The notes: a model not told the origin generated them from the sequence alone. A DNA stretch of 64,000 nt from JAWWPG01 sp033850885 (GCA_033850885.1 JAWWPG010000056.1:1-64000), one strand, 5' to 3'; shown: positions 16,746 through 25,571, counted from the first letter of the stretch. Numbers and translations are program-made.

Positions 16746-17963
16746 CTAGTTGACGGAGGTGTCGCTGGGCAACGCGCTGCCCGGGTTGTTCTTCAGGTAG
16801 TTGGTGAGGTTCCCGTGGTTGAAGGCGGTGAACAGCTGTTTGCACTTCGCCTGGTCGAGCCGCACGATGTCCTGGCCGGCGACGACGTCGAAGCTGCCGA
16901 AGGGCGCCGTGGTGAACTGGACGTTCGATGTGTGCAGGTTGCGCATCGCCAGTGCCAGGCTGCGGATGTCCCCCGTGGACCACGTGTTGTCGACCTGGAT
17001 GAAGCTGGAGAACGTGCCGACGACGCGAGCAAGCTTGACCGGGTTGGTGAATGTGCTCGTCGACAGCAGGCTGCTCATGACGGTGCGCAGGAAGTTCTGC
17101 TGCCGCTCGATGCGCCCGAAGTCTCCGTTGGCCAGACCATGCCGGGTACGGACGTACTGCAGCGCCGTCGCGCCGTCCATGGTCTGCCAGCCCTTGTGCC
17201 AGGTCACGTGCTGGGCGTCGTCCGTGAAGGTCTGCGGGATGTAGACCCGCACCCCGCCGAGGGCGTCTGTGAGGCCCTTGAACCCGTTCCAGTCGATCGT
17301 CGCGACGTGGTCGATGTGAAGGCCGGTGAAGTTCTGGATCGTCCGCACGGCGAGCGCCGGGCCGCCCCATGAGAAGGCGGCGTTGATCTTCGCGTAGCCG
17401 TTGATGTCGCCGATGAAGGTCGGTACCTTGACCCAGCTGTCACGGGGGATCGAGACGATCTGCGCCGAGCTCCGGTCCGCCGGGATGTGGACCAGGATGA
17501 TCGTGTCGCTGCGGTGGGCACCCTTGGTCCAGGTGCCGTCCTTGAGGTCTTCGGCGACGGTCTGGGTGTCGTTGCCGTTGTCCGAGCCGAGCACCAGGAT
17601 GTTCAGCGGCTTACCGGCATCGGACGTGTCACCGGGGGCGGTTCCGGGCTTGGGCTTGATCCCGGCGTTGAAATGCTGGATGTTCCCCAGTTCGTGGTTG
17701 AGGTACCAGACGAAACCACCCGCGGCGCCCACGACCAGCAGCAGGATGACGACCAGGGAGGTCAGCGCCAGGTGGCGCCTCAGGAAGCTCCTGCGCCGCG
17801 GCTTGCGTGGGAAGACGGGCTGGCCCTTGTCGGTCCCGCCGTCGCTCGGCGGCTGCCCGGCCTCCGCGGACGCCGGTTCGCCGGCTGCCGTACCGGTCGA
17901 AGCCGGAGTCGCCGAAAGATGCCCGGAGCCGGGCTCGTCAGGAGTTTCGTTGTCGCTCATCAA
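16746..17963 (-). CDS. LytR-CpsA-Psr (LCP) family cell-wall glycopolymer ligase
   Basis: The product is 405 aa. A cytoplasmic Pro/Arg-rich leader (about residues 1-62) is followed by one membrane segment (ALTSLVVILLLVVGAAGGFVW). The extracytoplasmic LCP domain follows: HRSDTIILVHI with the catalytic-site Arg and Asp, SIPRDSWVKVP, KINAAFSWGGP, and ATALQYVRTRHG leading to GDFGRIERQQNFL. LCP enzymes transfer lipid-linked glycopolymers onto peptidoglycan. The domain ends in a long tail with a conserved-looking Cys. The neighbouring manC- and wecB-like genes fit a cell-envelope glycan context. Confidence 0.92.
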   Translation of the reverse strand: MMSDNETPDEPGSGHLSATPASTGTAAGEPASAEAGQPPSDGGTDKGQPVFPRKPRRRSFLRRHLALTSLVVILLLVVGAAGGFVWYLNHELGNIQHFNAGIKPKPGTAPGDTSDAGKPLNILVLGSDNGNDTQTVAEDLKDGTWTKGAHRSDTIILVHIPADRSSAQIVSIPRDSWVKVPTFIGDINGYAKINAAFSWGGPALAVRTIQNFTGLHIDHVATIDWNGFKGLTDALGGVRVYIPQTFTDDAQHVTWHKGWQTMDGATALQYVRTRHGLANGDFGRIERQQNFLRTVMSSLLSTSTFTNPVKLARVVGTFSSFIQVDNTWSTGDIRSLALAMRNLHTSNVQFTTAPFGSFDVVAGQDIVRLDQAKCKQLFTAFNHGNLTNYLKNNPGSALPSDTSVN

Positions 17964-18068
17964 TCGTTCTCTGGGTCAAAGGCGGGCATCAGGTACGCCT
18001 CAGTGTGCCAACAAACGTTGGCGATCCGAAATCAAAGTGGCCCTGCACTGGCAACCCTTGGCCATTCT

Positions 18069-18494
18069 TCAGGATTCCACGATCAACGTGACCGGTCCGT
18101 CGTTGGTCAGTGTGACGTCCATCTGAGCGCCGAAGACCCCCGTCGAGACCTCGGCGCCGAGCGCTCGCAGGGCGGCACAGAACGCGTCGTACAGGGGCTC
18201 GGAGACCGCCCCGGGCGCCGCCGCCGACCAGGACGGTCGTCGGCCCTTGCTGAGGTCGGCGTACAGGGTGAACTGGCTGACCACGAGCAGGGGCGCGCCG
18301 AGGTCCGAGGCGGACCGCTCGCCCTCGAGGATGCGCAGGTCCCAGATCCTGCGAGCGAGACGGGCCGCCTGCTCGGAGGTGTCGTCGTGGGTGACACCGA
18401 GGAGGACCACCAGGCCCGGTCGCGAGAGGCTGCCGATGGACTCACCCGCAACGACGACCTCGGCGCTGCTCGCGCGCTGGACGACTGCTCGCAT
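18069..18494 (-). CDS. dtd: D-aminoacyl-tRNA deacylase
   Basis: The product is 141 aa, the normal DTD length. Both catalytic signatures are present: SQFTLYAD (residues about 78-85) and the C-terminal NDGPVTLIVES (Gly-cisPro region). It hydrolyses D-amino acids from mischarged tRNA and so protects translation. It starts MRAVVQRASSAEVVVAGESIG, the conserved DTD start. It is divergent from the BKACE gene, with only 18 bp between starts. Confidence 0.93.
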   Translation of the reverse strand: MRAVVQRASSAEVVVAGESIGSLSRPGLVVLLGVTHDDTSEQAARLARRIWDLRILEGERSASDLGAPLLVVSQFTLYADLSKGRRPSWSAAAPGAVSEPLYDAFCAALRALGAEVSTGVFGAQMDVTLTNDGPVTLIVES

Positions 18495-18512
18495 GGACGG
18501 GAGTCTGACACC

Positions 18513-19364
18513 ATGTGTGCCATGACGTCAGCCGCGCACCCCGGAACCCTGATCACCGTCGCTCCGACCGGCGCCGAGACGGCGAAGGACGACTTCCCGG
18601 CGCTGCCGACGACGCTGGTCGAGCTGACGGAGACGGCGGTGCGCTGCGAGGCGGCCGGCGCGGCGATGATCCACCTCCACATCCGCGACGAGGCCCACCG
18701 GCCGACGCTCGAGACCGCACACCTGGCGGCTGCCGTCAACGCCGTCCGGGAACAGACGTCCCTGGTCGTGCAGCTGTCCACCGGAGGCTCCGTCCACGAC
18801 CCGCTCGACACCCGGCTGACCGTACTCGACGCGGACCCCGACTCCTGCTCGCTGACGATGGGCACCGTCAACTTCGGCGACGACGTGTTCCTGAACCCCT
18901 GGCCGTTCATCTGCGACCTCTACCAGCTCTCCCAGGAGCGCCACGTGGTGCCGGAGTTCGAGCTCTTCGACCTCGGGCACGTGGCGGCGTTGCACCGGCT
19001 GCTCGACCGGTACGGACTGCCGTTCGGCGAACGTGTGCACTGCGACCTCGTGATGGGAGTTCCGGGCGGGATGCCCGGGACGGTGGAGGCGCTGGTAGCT
19101 GCGGTACAGGCGCTGCCGGAGAGTACGACGTCATGGTCCGCGACCGGCATCGGGCGTACGTCGCTGGCGGTCGCGTTCGCGTCACTTTCCGCTGGCGGGC
19201 ATCTCCGGGTGGGTATGGAGGACACCTTGACGCTGGCCCGAGGGGTTCCCGTCCGCCACAACGCCGAGCTGGTGGAGCGCGCGGCCCGGCTCGCTGAGAT
19301 GGCGCAGCGCCCCGCCATGTCGACAGCTGACGCGCGGGAGCTGCTCCAGGTCAAGCCCCGCTGA
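18513..19364 (+). CDS. Beta-keto acid cleavage enzyme (BKACE, DUF849)
   Basis: The product is 283 aa. It shows the TIM-barrel DUF849 pattern: TLITVAPTGAETAKDDFPALP, the metal-binding HLHIRD, SCSLTMGTVNFGDDVFLNPWPF, VVPEFELFDLGHV and late VGMEDTLTLARGVPV. BKACE enzymes condense a beta-keto acid with acetyl-CoA and give acetoacetate plus a CoA ester. The prototype Kce acts in lysine fermentation, but most substrates are unknown. GGGAG (18499-18503) supports ATG 18513. A palindromic repeat lies just 3' of the stop. Confidence 0.88.
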   Translation: MCAMTSAAHPGTLITVAPTGAETAKDDFPALPTTLVELTETAVRCEAAGAAMIHLHIRDEAHRPTLETAHLAAAVNAVREQTSLVVQLSTGGSVHDPLDTRLTVLDADPDSCSLTMGTVNFGDDVFLNPWPFICDLYQLSQERHVVPEFELFDLGHVAALHRLLDRYGLPFGERVHCDLVMGVPGGMPGTVEALVAAVQALPESTTSWSATGIGRTSLAVAFASLSAGGHLRVGMEDTLTLARGVPVRHNAELVERAARLAEMAQRPAMSTADARELLQVKPR

Positions 19365-19398
19365 AGACCTCTCCTCCCGCCCTCCTCCGCCGCCCCTC

Positions 19399-19466
19399 CC
19401 CGCGAATTGCGGGAAAGTCGACCTTCCGGAGGCCCGGAGTAGGTGCACTTTCCCGCAATTCGCGGG
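19399..19466. repeat. Palindromic repeat family 1, copy A
   Basis: Left arm CGCGAATTGCGGGAAAGT (19401-19418) is exactly complementary to right arm ACTTTCCCGCAATTCGCG (19447-19464); two more G-C pairs extend the stem to 20 bp. The loop is 28 nt and starts CGAC and ends GGTGC. It lies between BKACE and the nitrobindin gene. The same arms and 28-nt loop recur at about 26961 and 57747. It could also act as a transcription terminator between the convergent genes. Confidence 0.85.
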
Positions 19467-19500
19467 AGTTGGGGGGCGGTACGAGCGAGGGACGGGCGGG

Positions 19501-19995
19501 CTAGCCGCGCTGCAGGCGGGCCCAGATGTGGGGTTGCAGCGGCTGGCCGACCGCGGCCATGTCCAGGGTCCACAGCAGGTCGCCCTCGACGAGCCCGTAG
19601 AGGCGCTGGCCGGCGGCGTACTCCTTGGCCGAGCTGATCCGGACCACGGCATCCGTGCTGAGCTCGATCCGGGCGCCCTCAACAGTTCCGTAGTAGATCT
19701 CGGCGATGCCCGTCGGATGGGAGAGCAGCAGTTCGATCTCGTTCCCGTTCTGAGGCCTAAGGAAGCCCGTCTCGAGGGCTGAGGGACGCCGCTCCGTGCC
19801 GTCCTCGTCGACGAACCAGGTTCGGCTGAAGTAGTGCAGGAACGGCCGCCCGTCGTGGGTGAACCCGACCTCCTGAGCGAACTCGAAAGGTTCGATGGTC
19901 GGGTAGGCGCCGTGGCCGTTGCCATGCCAGTGTCCGAGCAGGAACGCCACAGGCATCAGATCTGGGTGCAGGTCCGCCGGGATCTCGAACGGCAT
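19501..19995 (-). CDS. Nitrobindin-like heme-binding beta-barrel protein (DUF1794)
   Basis: The product is 164 aa. LLGHWHGNGHGAYPTI (residues about 19-34) matches the GxWxGxGxGxYPTI motif of nitrobindins. The late PHIWARLQRG provides the heme-coordinating His near the C-terminus, and the beta-barrel strands in between are clear. Family members bind ferric heme and isomerise peroxynitrite to nitrate. Starts MPFEIPADLHPDLMP. A 32-residue single-pass membrane ORF lies 12 bp upstream. Confidence 0.88.
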   Translation of the reverse strand: MPFEIPADLHPDLMPVAFLLGHWHGNGHGAYPTIEPFEFAQEVGFTHDGRPFLHYFSRTWFVDEDGTERRPSALETGFLRPQNGNEIELLLSHPTGIAEIYYGTVEGARIELSTDAVVRISSAKEYAAGQRLYGLVEGDLLWTLDMAAVGQPLQPHIWARLQRG

Positions 19996-20007
19996 GTCGG
20001 CGCAGGC

Positions 20008-20106
20008 TCAGCCCGGGCGGCGGAAGAGGCGGACGACAGCGAGGCCGGCAAGCGAGGCGATGGCGAGTGCGACCAGCATCAACAGGCCGACGGAAAGGAC
20101 CTCCAC
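20008..20106 (-). CDS. Candidate 32-residue single-pass membrane protein
   Basis: GTG 20106 to TGA 20008 encodes VEVLSVGLLMLVALAIAS, then a short LAGLAVVRLFRRPG. This is one hydrophobic helix ending in a positive RLFRR anchor. No ribosome-binding site decides the start; ATG at residue 10 is also possible. Position 12 bp upstream of the nitrobindin gene suggests co-transcription. The uninterrupted helix and anchoring residues make chance less likely, but the ORF is short. Confidence 0.4.
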   Translation of the reverse strand: MEVLSVGLLMLVALAIASLAGLAVVRLFRRPG

Positions 20107-20146
20107 GAGCGCCGAGTCTAGCCGGTTGGACCGCTAGAGTGACGCG

Positions 20147-20524
20147 ATGACGCCCTCGATCGAGCGGCGATCCCTCGTCGTGACGATCACTGCCGGCGAG
20201 GAGGCGCCCGAGCGCTGCAGCCAGGGGTTCACGGTCGCGGCGGCAGCCACGAGCGCCGGTGCCGACGTCTCGTTGTGGCTGGCGGGCGAGTCGGTATGGC
20301 TCGTGACCCCGGGTCGGGCGGCCGCCTTCGACCTGCCGCATACGGCTCCGCTGGACGGCCTGCTCGACCTGCTGCTCGGTGCCGCCACGGTCACGGTCAG
20401 CACGACCAGCGCCGCTCGTCGCGGCCTCGGAGACGGCGACTTCGTCCCCGGCGTCCGGATCGGGGGTGCCGCGGCGTACGTCGAGGAGGTCCTCAGGCCG
20501 GACACCAAGGCCGTGTCGTTCTAG
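20147..20524 (+). CDS. DsrE family protein
   Basis: The product is 125 aa. It reads SLVVTITAGEEAPERCSQGFTVAAAATSAGADVSLWLAGESVWLV and has a C-terminal half with LLGAATVTVSTTSAARRG, the DsrE/F-like Rossmann-type pattern. The Cys at 24 is early and not at the conserved sulfur-carrier site, so a sulfur-transfer role cannot be claimed. The family is common in actinobacteria as single genes. It is divergent from the nitrobindin pair, and about 90 bp upstream of the Fur-family regulator. Confidence 0.8.
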   Translation: MTPSIERRSLVVTITAGEEAPERCSQGFTVAAAATSAGADVSLWLAGESVWLVTPGRAAAFDLPHTAPLDGLLDLLLGAATVTVSTTSAARRGLGDGDFVPGVRIGGAAAYVEEVLRPDTKAVSF

Positions 20525-20614
20525 GGGCGGTCGGCCGTCGAACGAGCCGAAGCGCAGCTGGCTGACCCAACTCGTCCATCGGGTCCGGACGGGGGCGGGC
20601 GATAGGCTGGCAGG

Positions 20615-21022
20615 GTGGAACTTGCCCAGAGCCTGCACTCGCGAGGGTACCGACTGACGCCGCAGCGCCAGTTCGTGCTGGCGGCTGTGACCGAGCTCGG
20701 TCACGCCACACCCGAGGACGTCCACGCTTGGGTCCGTGAGCGCGCCGAAGGGGTCAACATCTCGACCGTGTACCGCACTCTCGAGCTGCTCGAGGAGATC
20801 GGCCTCGTCACGCATGCCCACCTCAGCCACGGAGCTCCGACGTACCACGCCGCCGGCGGCGAGGAGCACGCGCACGTCGTGTGCCACAGCTGTGGTTCGG
20901 TGCTGGCTCTCGAGCCCGGCGACCTGGGCTCCCTTGTGCAGACGATCTACGACCGAACGGGTTTCGTCCCCGATGTCGGCCACCTGACGGTCTTCGGCGA
21001 GTGTCGGCGGTGCGCGCCGTGA
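20615..21022 (+). CDS. Fur-family metal-dependent transcriptional regulator
   Basis: The product is 135 aa. The N-terminal winged helix (LTPQRQFVLAAVTELGHATPEDVHAWV, ISTVYRTLELLEEIGLV) is followed by the metal-binding dimer domain, with HAHVVCHSCGSV and a C-terminal FGECRRCAP. That supplies two CxxC pairs for the structural zinc. The sequence suggests the FurB/Zur branch rather than iron Fur, but this is not certain. GTG 20615 is the start, and the stop overlaps the ygfZ GTG (GTGA). The fur-ygfZ linkage suggests a metal or iron-sulfur connection. Confidence 0.88.
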   Translation: MELAQSLHSRGYRLTPQRQFVLAAVTELGHATPEDVHAWVRERAEGVNISTVYRTLELLEEIGLVTHAHLSHGAPTYHAAGGEEHAHVVCHSCGSVLALEPGDLGSLVQTIYDRTGFVPDVGHLTVFGECRRCAP

Positions 21023-21948
21023 CCACGCCGAGCCCGTTTCTCGCGCTGCCGGGCGCCGTACCTGCCGACGCGGAGGACGCGGGAGTCGCCGCGCACTACG
21101 GAGACCCCTTCCGCGAGCAGCGAGTCCTGGTCGCCGGGGGTGGAGTCGTCGACCTCTCGCATCGCGGTGTGGTGCGGATCGGCGGCCCGGACCGGCTGAG
21201 CTGGCTGCATTCCCTGACGACGCAGCACCTCGAGTCGCTGTTGCCGCTCGAGCGAACCATGACGCTGGTCCTTTCACCGCAGGGACATGTGGAGCACGCG
21301 ATGTCCGGCTATGACGACGGCGAGTCCTTCTGGGCGCACGTGGAGCCGGGTGAGGCTGCGGGCCTGGTCGCCTGGCTGGACTCGATGCGTTTCATGACGC
21401 GGGTCGAGGTCGCGGACGTCACCGACGAGTGGGCAGCCGTGGCCTCCGCGCCCGACACTGTCGACCTGGTACGGCGAGCGGACCTGGCGTCCGCGATGAG
21501 CGCGACACCATGCGGCGTGTGGGCCTTCGAGGCGCTTCGGATCGCCAGGGGGGAAGCCCGGCTGGGCCTGGACACCGACCACCGCACGATTCCCAACGAG
21601 ACCGGGTGGCTCGGCAGCGCCGTACACCTCGACAAGGGCTGTTACCGGGGCCAGGAGACGGTTGCGCGCGTCCACACGCTGGGGCGACCGCCTCGGCGGC
21701 TGGTGCTGCTGCTGCTCGACGGCTCGGTCGACAAGCTGCCCGGCCATCGAAGCGCCGTGACACTCGACGGTCGAGAGGTGGGCTTCGTCGGATCCTCGGC
21801 GCGGCACTACGAGCTCGGCCCGGTTGGTCTCGCGCTCATCAAGCGCAATGTGCCGGTCGATGCGGAGCTGCTCGCCGACGGCGTCGCCGCCGCGCAGGAG
21901 GCGATCGTCGACCCCGAGGCGGGCCTCCACGTCCGCGCCCGGCTCTGA
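21019..21948 (+). CDS. ygfZ: YgfZ-type folate-binding protein (GcvT-like)
   Basis: The product is 309 aa. It shows the GcvT/YgfZ fold with the hallmark KGCYRGQETVAR at about residues 209-220, and earlier RIGGPDRLSWLHSLTTQ. YgfZ uses tetrahydrofolate in iron-sulfur cluster assembly and repair of some enzymes. I chose GTG 21019 because it overlaps the fur stop (GTGA) and starts MTTPSPF; GTGs at 21001 and 21010 are in frame upstream. Co-translation with the Fur-family gene links it to metal or oxidative stress. Confidence 0.88.
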   Translation: MTTPSPFLALPGAVPADAEDAGVAAHYGDPFREQRVLVAGGGVVDLSHRGVVRIGGPDRLSWLHSLTTQHLESLLPLERTMTLVLSPQGHVEHAMSGYDDGESFWAHVEPGEAAGLVAWLDSMRFMTRVEVADVTDEWAAVASAPDTVDLVRRADLASAMSATPCGVWAFEALRIARGEARLGLDTDHRTIPNETGWLGSAVHLDKGCYRGQETVARVHTLGRPPRRLVLLLLDGSVDKLPGHRSAVTLDGREVGFVGSSARHYELGPVGLALIKRNVPVDAELLADGVAAAQEAIVDPEAGLHVRARL

Positions 21949-22000
21949 CCTGAGCAACCGGCGCGCCGACCAGGAGCCGTGCGCGACGCCAGTGCCCAGG

Positions 22001-23251
22001 TCAGCTGCCGGGGTTGATCATCCCGCCGCCGACGGTCACACCGGTTGCCTCGTCGATGAGGATGAACGAGCCGGTCGTGCGGTTGGTCTCGTACGAGTCA
22101 CAGAGAAGTGGAATCGTCGTACGCAGCTGAACCCGCCCGATCTCGTTGAGCCCGAGCTCCTTGGTCTCGAGGTCGCGGTGCAGCGAGTTGACGTCGAGGC
22201 GGTACTGGACGTCCTTGATCAGAGCACGTGCGGACCGTGTCGTGTGCTTGATCGCGAGCTTCTGGCGCGGCCGCAGCGGCGAGCTCGACATCCAGCACAC
22301 CATGGCGTCGATGTCCTGGGTCGGCTTCGGCGCGTTCTGCGGGCGGCAGATCATGTCTCCACGGGAGGCGTCGATGTCGTCCTCGAGCCGCACCGTCACC
22401 GACATCGGAGGGTAGGCCTCCTCGAGCTCCTCGTCGAAGAAGTCGATCGCCGCGATCTTGGACGTGAAGCCGGAGGGGAGTACGAGGACCTCGTCGCCGG
22501 GCTTGAGGATGCCGCCGGACACCCGGCCCGCGTAGCCCCGGTAGTCGTGGTAGTCGTCGGACTTCGGCCGGATGACGTACTGCACCGGGAAACGGGTGTC
22601 GACCAGGTCACGGTCGGAAGCCACGTGCACGTTCTCCAGGTGGTGGAGCAGGGACGGCCCCTCGTACCACGCCATGCTCTCGGAACGCGTGACGACGTTG
22701 TCGCCCTTGAGGGCCGAGATCGGGATGATGGTCAGGTCCGAGATGGCGAGCTTGGTCGCGAACGACGTGAACTCCTCGTAGATCTCGTTGTAGCGCTTCT
22801 CGGAGAAGTCGACCAGGTCCATCTTGTTGATGCAGAGCACCAGGTGGGGGACTCGCAGCAGGCTGAGGATGACCGCGTGCCGGCGCGACTGCTCAGTGAG
22901 CCCCTGCCGGGCGTCGACGAGCACCAGGCCGAGGTCGGCGGTCGAAGCCCCAGTCACCATGTTGCGGGTGTACTGCACATGGCCCGGAGTGTCGGCGATG
23001 ATGAACTTGCGGTTGGGGGTCGCGAAGTAGCGGTACGCGACGTCGATGGTGATGCCCTGCTCACGCTCCGACCGCAGCCCGTCGGTGAGCAGGGCCAGGT
23101 CGGTGTAGTCGTAACCGCGGGCGGCAGACGTGTGCTCGACGGCCTCGAGCTGGTCCTCGAAGATCGATTTCGAGTCGAGCAGCAGGCGGCCGATCAGGGT
23201 CGACTTGCCGTCGTCGACGGAACCCGCCGTGGCGAACCTGAGCAGATCCAT
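22001..23251 (-). CDS. cysN: Sulfate adenylyltransferase subunit 1 (GTPase)
   Basis: The product is 416 aa with the EF-Tu-like GTPase: G1 AGSVDDGKST, G3 DTPGH, G4 NKMD, then domains II and III. It lacks a C-terminal APS-kinase domain; that activity is on a separate protein here. CysN with CysD makes adenylylsulfate (APS) from sulfate and ATP, driven by GTP. It starts at ATG 23251, one base overlapping the cysD stop. It is the last gene of the minus-strand sulfate operon. Confidence 0.94.
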   Translation of the reverse strand: MDLLRFATAGSVDDGKSTLIGRLLLDSKSIFEDQLEAVEHTSAARGYDYTDLALLTDGLRSEREQGITIDVAYRYFATPNRKFIIADTPGHVQYTRNMVTGASTADLGLVLVDARQGLTEQSRRHAVILSLLRVPHLVLCINKMDLVDFSEKRYNEIYEEFTSFATKLAISDLTIIPISALKGDNVVTRSESMAWYEGPSLLHHLENVHVASDRDLVDTRFPVQYVIRPKSDDYHDYRGYAGRVSGGILKPGDEVLVLPSGFTSKIAAIDFFDEELEEAYPPMSVTVRLEDDIDASRGDMICRPQNAPKPTQDIDAMVCWMSSSPLRPRQKLAIKHTTRSARALIKDVQYRLDVNSLHRDLETKELGLNEIGRVQLRTTIPLLCDSYETNRTTGSFILIDEATGVTVGGGMINPGS

Positions 23252-24162
23252 CAGAAGTAACCCTCTCGCTTGCGGTCCTCCATGGCAGCCTCACTGAACC
23301 GGTCGTCGCCGCGAGTGGCGCCCCGTTCCGTGATGCGTGCGATGGCGACCTCGTCGACGATCTGGCCGATCGTCGACGCGTCAGACTCGACGCAGCCGGT
23401 CAGCGTCATGTCCCCGACCGTGCGGAAGCGCACCGTCCGCACCTCGGCGGTTTCGCCCGGCTTGAGCTCGTTGAACACCCCGGCAGACATCCACATGCCG
23501 TCGCGACGTACCACTTCCCGCTCGTGAGCGAAGTAGATCTGGGGAATCTCGATCTTCTCCTGGCCGATGTAGTGCCAGATGTCGAGCTCGGTCCAGTTGG
23601 ACAGCGGGAAGATCCGCATGTGCTCACCGGCGTGGATGCGGCCGTTGTAGAGGGACCAGAGCTCCGGACGCTGGTTCTTCGGGTCCCATTGACCGAACTC
23701 GTCGCGGTGGGAGTAGACACGCTCCTTCGAGCGCGCTTTCTCCTCGTCTCGCCGCCCGCCTCCGAAGGCGGCGGTGAAGCCCTCCTCCTCGATGGCGTGC
23801 AGGAGGGTGCCGGTCTGCATCCGGTTGCGGCTGGTTTTGCCGTCGTCGATGATCACGCCGCTGTCGATCGCCTCCTGCACGGATGCGACGATGAGACGTA
23901 CGCCGAGCCGGCTCACCCAGCTGTCGCGGCACTCGAGCACCTCAGGGAAGTCGAAACCGGTGTCGACCTGAAGGACGGGGAACGGAATCTTGGCCGGGAA
24001 GAACGCCTTCTCTGCGAGGCGCAACATGCAGATGGAGTCCTTGCCACCGGAGAACATCAGGACCGGCTTCTCGAACTCCGCCGCAACCTCGCGAAAGATG
24101 TGGATGGACTCCGCCTCCAGCTCGTCGAGCTGGCTGAGGCGGTAGTCGGCGTGGACCGTCAT
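23251..24162 (-). CDS. cysD: Sulfate adenylyltransferase subunit 2
   Basis: The product is 303 aa, the normal CysD length. The PP-loop VLMFSGGKDSICMLRLAEKAF (about residues 34-54) and FGGGRRDEEKARSKERV match the ATP-pyrophosphatase domain. It is the catalytic subunit of ATP sulfurylase with CysN. ATG 24162 begins MTVHADYRLSQLDELEAESIHI, the usual start, with AAGGAG at about -12. The upstream region carries a tandem 11-bp direct repeat. Confidence 0.95.
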   Translation of the reverse strand: MTVHADYRLSQLDELEAESIHIFREVAAEFEKPVLMFSGGKDSICMLRLAEKAFFPAKIPFPVLQVDTGFDFPEVLECRDSWVSRLGVRLIVASVQEAIDSGVIIDDGKTSRNRMQTGTLLHAIEEEGFTAAFGGGRRDEEKARSKERVYSHRDEFGQWDPKNQRPELWSLYNGRIHAGEHMRIFPLSNWTELDIWHYIGQEKIEIPQIYFAHEREVVRRDGMWMSAGVFNELKPGETAEVRTVRFRTVGDMTLTGCVESDASTIGQIVDEVAIARITERGATRGDDRFSEAAMEDRKREGYF

Positions 24163-24256
24163 TCTGAGGCGACTCCTTGGGCCGGGGACTCGGGCCTCAT
24201 CCTAACCTTGCCGGACCCATACAAATGACCGTGTGCCTGTTCACAGTGGCGCACCT

Positions 24257-24278
24257 AACACTCTCGAAACACTCTCGA
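24257..24278. promoter_or_regulatory. Tandem 11-bp direct repeat upstream of cysD
   Basis: AACACTCTCGA occurs twice in direct tandem (24257-24267 and 24268-24278), about 100 bp upstream of the cysD start, in the 174-bp gap between cysD and TauE. Adjacent 11-bp repeats put two sites on one face of the helix, the arrangement used by many two-site regulators. No regulator is assigned. cysD could therefore have its own promoter inside the cluster. Confidence 0.4.
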
Positions 24279-24336
24279 ACCGACCCCGAAGGCGTCACCG
24301 CGCACCTCGAGAGGTGGGTGAGATGTTGTCCTGACG

Positions 24337-25554
24337 TCACCGGCCGACCGGGCGAGGGTCGGTCGCCTCGGTGTCCTCCGGCGGCGGAGAGGTCTCGGGG
24401 GGCGGCTCCCACGGCTGGTTCTCGCCGGTCCCGCCGTCGACACGAGCGCCCGCTGCCTTCTTGGTGGGCCGGCCCGGGGCTGCCTTCTTTCCAGCCACCT
24501 TCCGCGCTGCTCGCGCGGCGCGCTTGGCGGCTGGCGATCCGGCCGGCGCCTCGATCTCGGAAACGGTCGGCTTGCCGAACATGGGGAGTCCCACCTGACG
24601 TCGGAGCACCCCCCAGATGAAGGGAAGCACGACGAGGATGACGATACCGATCGAGAGGATCGTGAGGGGATGGGTCGTTTCGCCGTCGGGGCCGTTGCCC
24701 AGCGGCCACCAGCCCGCCTTGTCGAGCAGCGCCAGGCCTGAGACGGTGAGGACGACGACGATGCCACGGCGGATTGTCGACGAGGGGACCCGCGGGGCGA
24801 TCCTGGAGCCCATGATCGAGCCGGGGACGGATCCGATGATCAGCGGGATGACGATGCTCCAGCTGAGGCCGTTCGCGATGATGTTGGAGACTGCTGCCGC
24901 AAAGACCAGGGGCACAGCCTGAACCAGGTCGGTCCCGACCAGCCGCACTGCGGAGAGGCTGGGATACAGCATCAGCAGCGCGACCATGATGACCGAGCCG
25001 GATCCGACAGACGTGATGCCGACCAGCAGGCCGCCGACCGCGCCGACGATGACCGTGGGGACCGGACGGATCACCGGTTCGACGAACTTCTCATTGCTCG
25101 ACCTGGCAACCCGCCGCAGCTGGATATAGAGCCGAACGGCGTACGTCGAAGCCGCGAGCAGCAGGGCCAGCCCGATCAGCCGCTTGAGGTTCGTGTCCAG
25201 CTGGTCACTGCCCCCCGGTGAGACCCAGTGCACCAGGAACGGGCCGAGGAAGGCGAACGGCACAGATCCCAGGATCAGCCAGCCGGCCAGCCGGAGGTTT
25301 GGGGACCCCTCACGCCAGTGCACGATGGCGCCGGCGGACTTGTAGACCGCAGCCGCCGTCAGATCTGCGGTGACCACGGTTGATGCGTCGCCTACACCGA
25401 GGAAGATCAGGGCCGGCGTCATCAGCGCACCACCACCCATGCCGGTGATACCGACGATGGTGCCGACGAAGAAGGCGGCGATGGCGGTCTTGAGCTCCGT
25501 CGTATGGCCCGTCAAGAGGTTGTCGGCGAGCAAGGTAGTCGCGGAGTTCAGCAT
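24337..25554 (-). CDS. TauE/SafE family sulfite/sulfate exporter or importer
   Basis: The product is 405 aa with eight or so membrane segments. It has two TauE halves, with the repeated glycine motifs FVGTIVGITGMGGGALMTPALI and IVGAVGGLLVGITSVGSGSVIMVAL. A basic, proline-rich cytoplasmic tail covers about 95 residues and includes AKRAARAARKVAGKKAAPG. ATG 25554 has GGAGGA 4 nt upstream. Position between cysC and cysD suggests movement of sulfate or sulfite for this pathway. TauE proteins are usually anion exporters, but some take up sulfate. Confidence 0.85.
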   Translation of the reverse strand: MLNSATTLLADNLLTGHTTELKTAIAAFFVGTIVGITGMGGGALMTPALIFLGVGDASTVVTADLTAAAVYKSAGAIVHWREGSPNLRLAGWLILGSVPFAFLGPFLVHWVSPGGSDQLDTNLKRLIGLALLLAASTYAVRLYIQLRRVARSSNEKFVEPVIRPVPTVIVGAVGGLLVGITSVGSGSVIMVALLMLYPSLSAVRLVGTDLVQAVPLVFAAAVSNIIANGLSWSIVIPLIIGSVPGSIMGSRIAPRVPSSTIRRGIVVVLTVSGLALLDKAGWWPLGNGPDGETTHPLTILSIGIVILVVLPFIWGVLRRQVGLPMFGKPTVSEIEAPAGSPAAKRAARAARKVAGKKAAPGRPTKKAAGARVDGGTGENQPWEPPPETSPPPEDTEATDPRPVGR

Positions 25555-25571
25555 GGGTCCTCCGAGGATGT

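Noticed and set aside
24163..24336. Possible sulfur-responsive riboswitch (SAM-type) upstream of cysD
   Set aside because: I could not find the conserved pairing or core of a known SAM riboswitch. Only direct repeats are evident.
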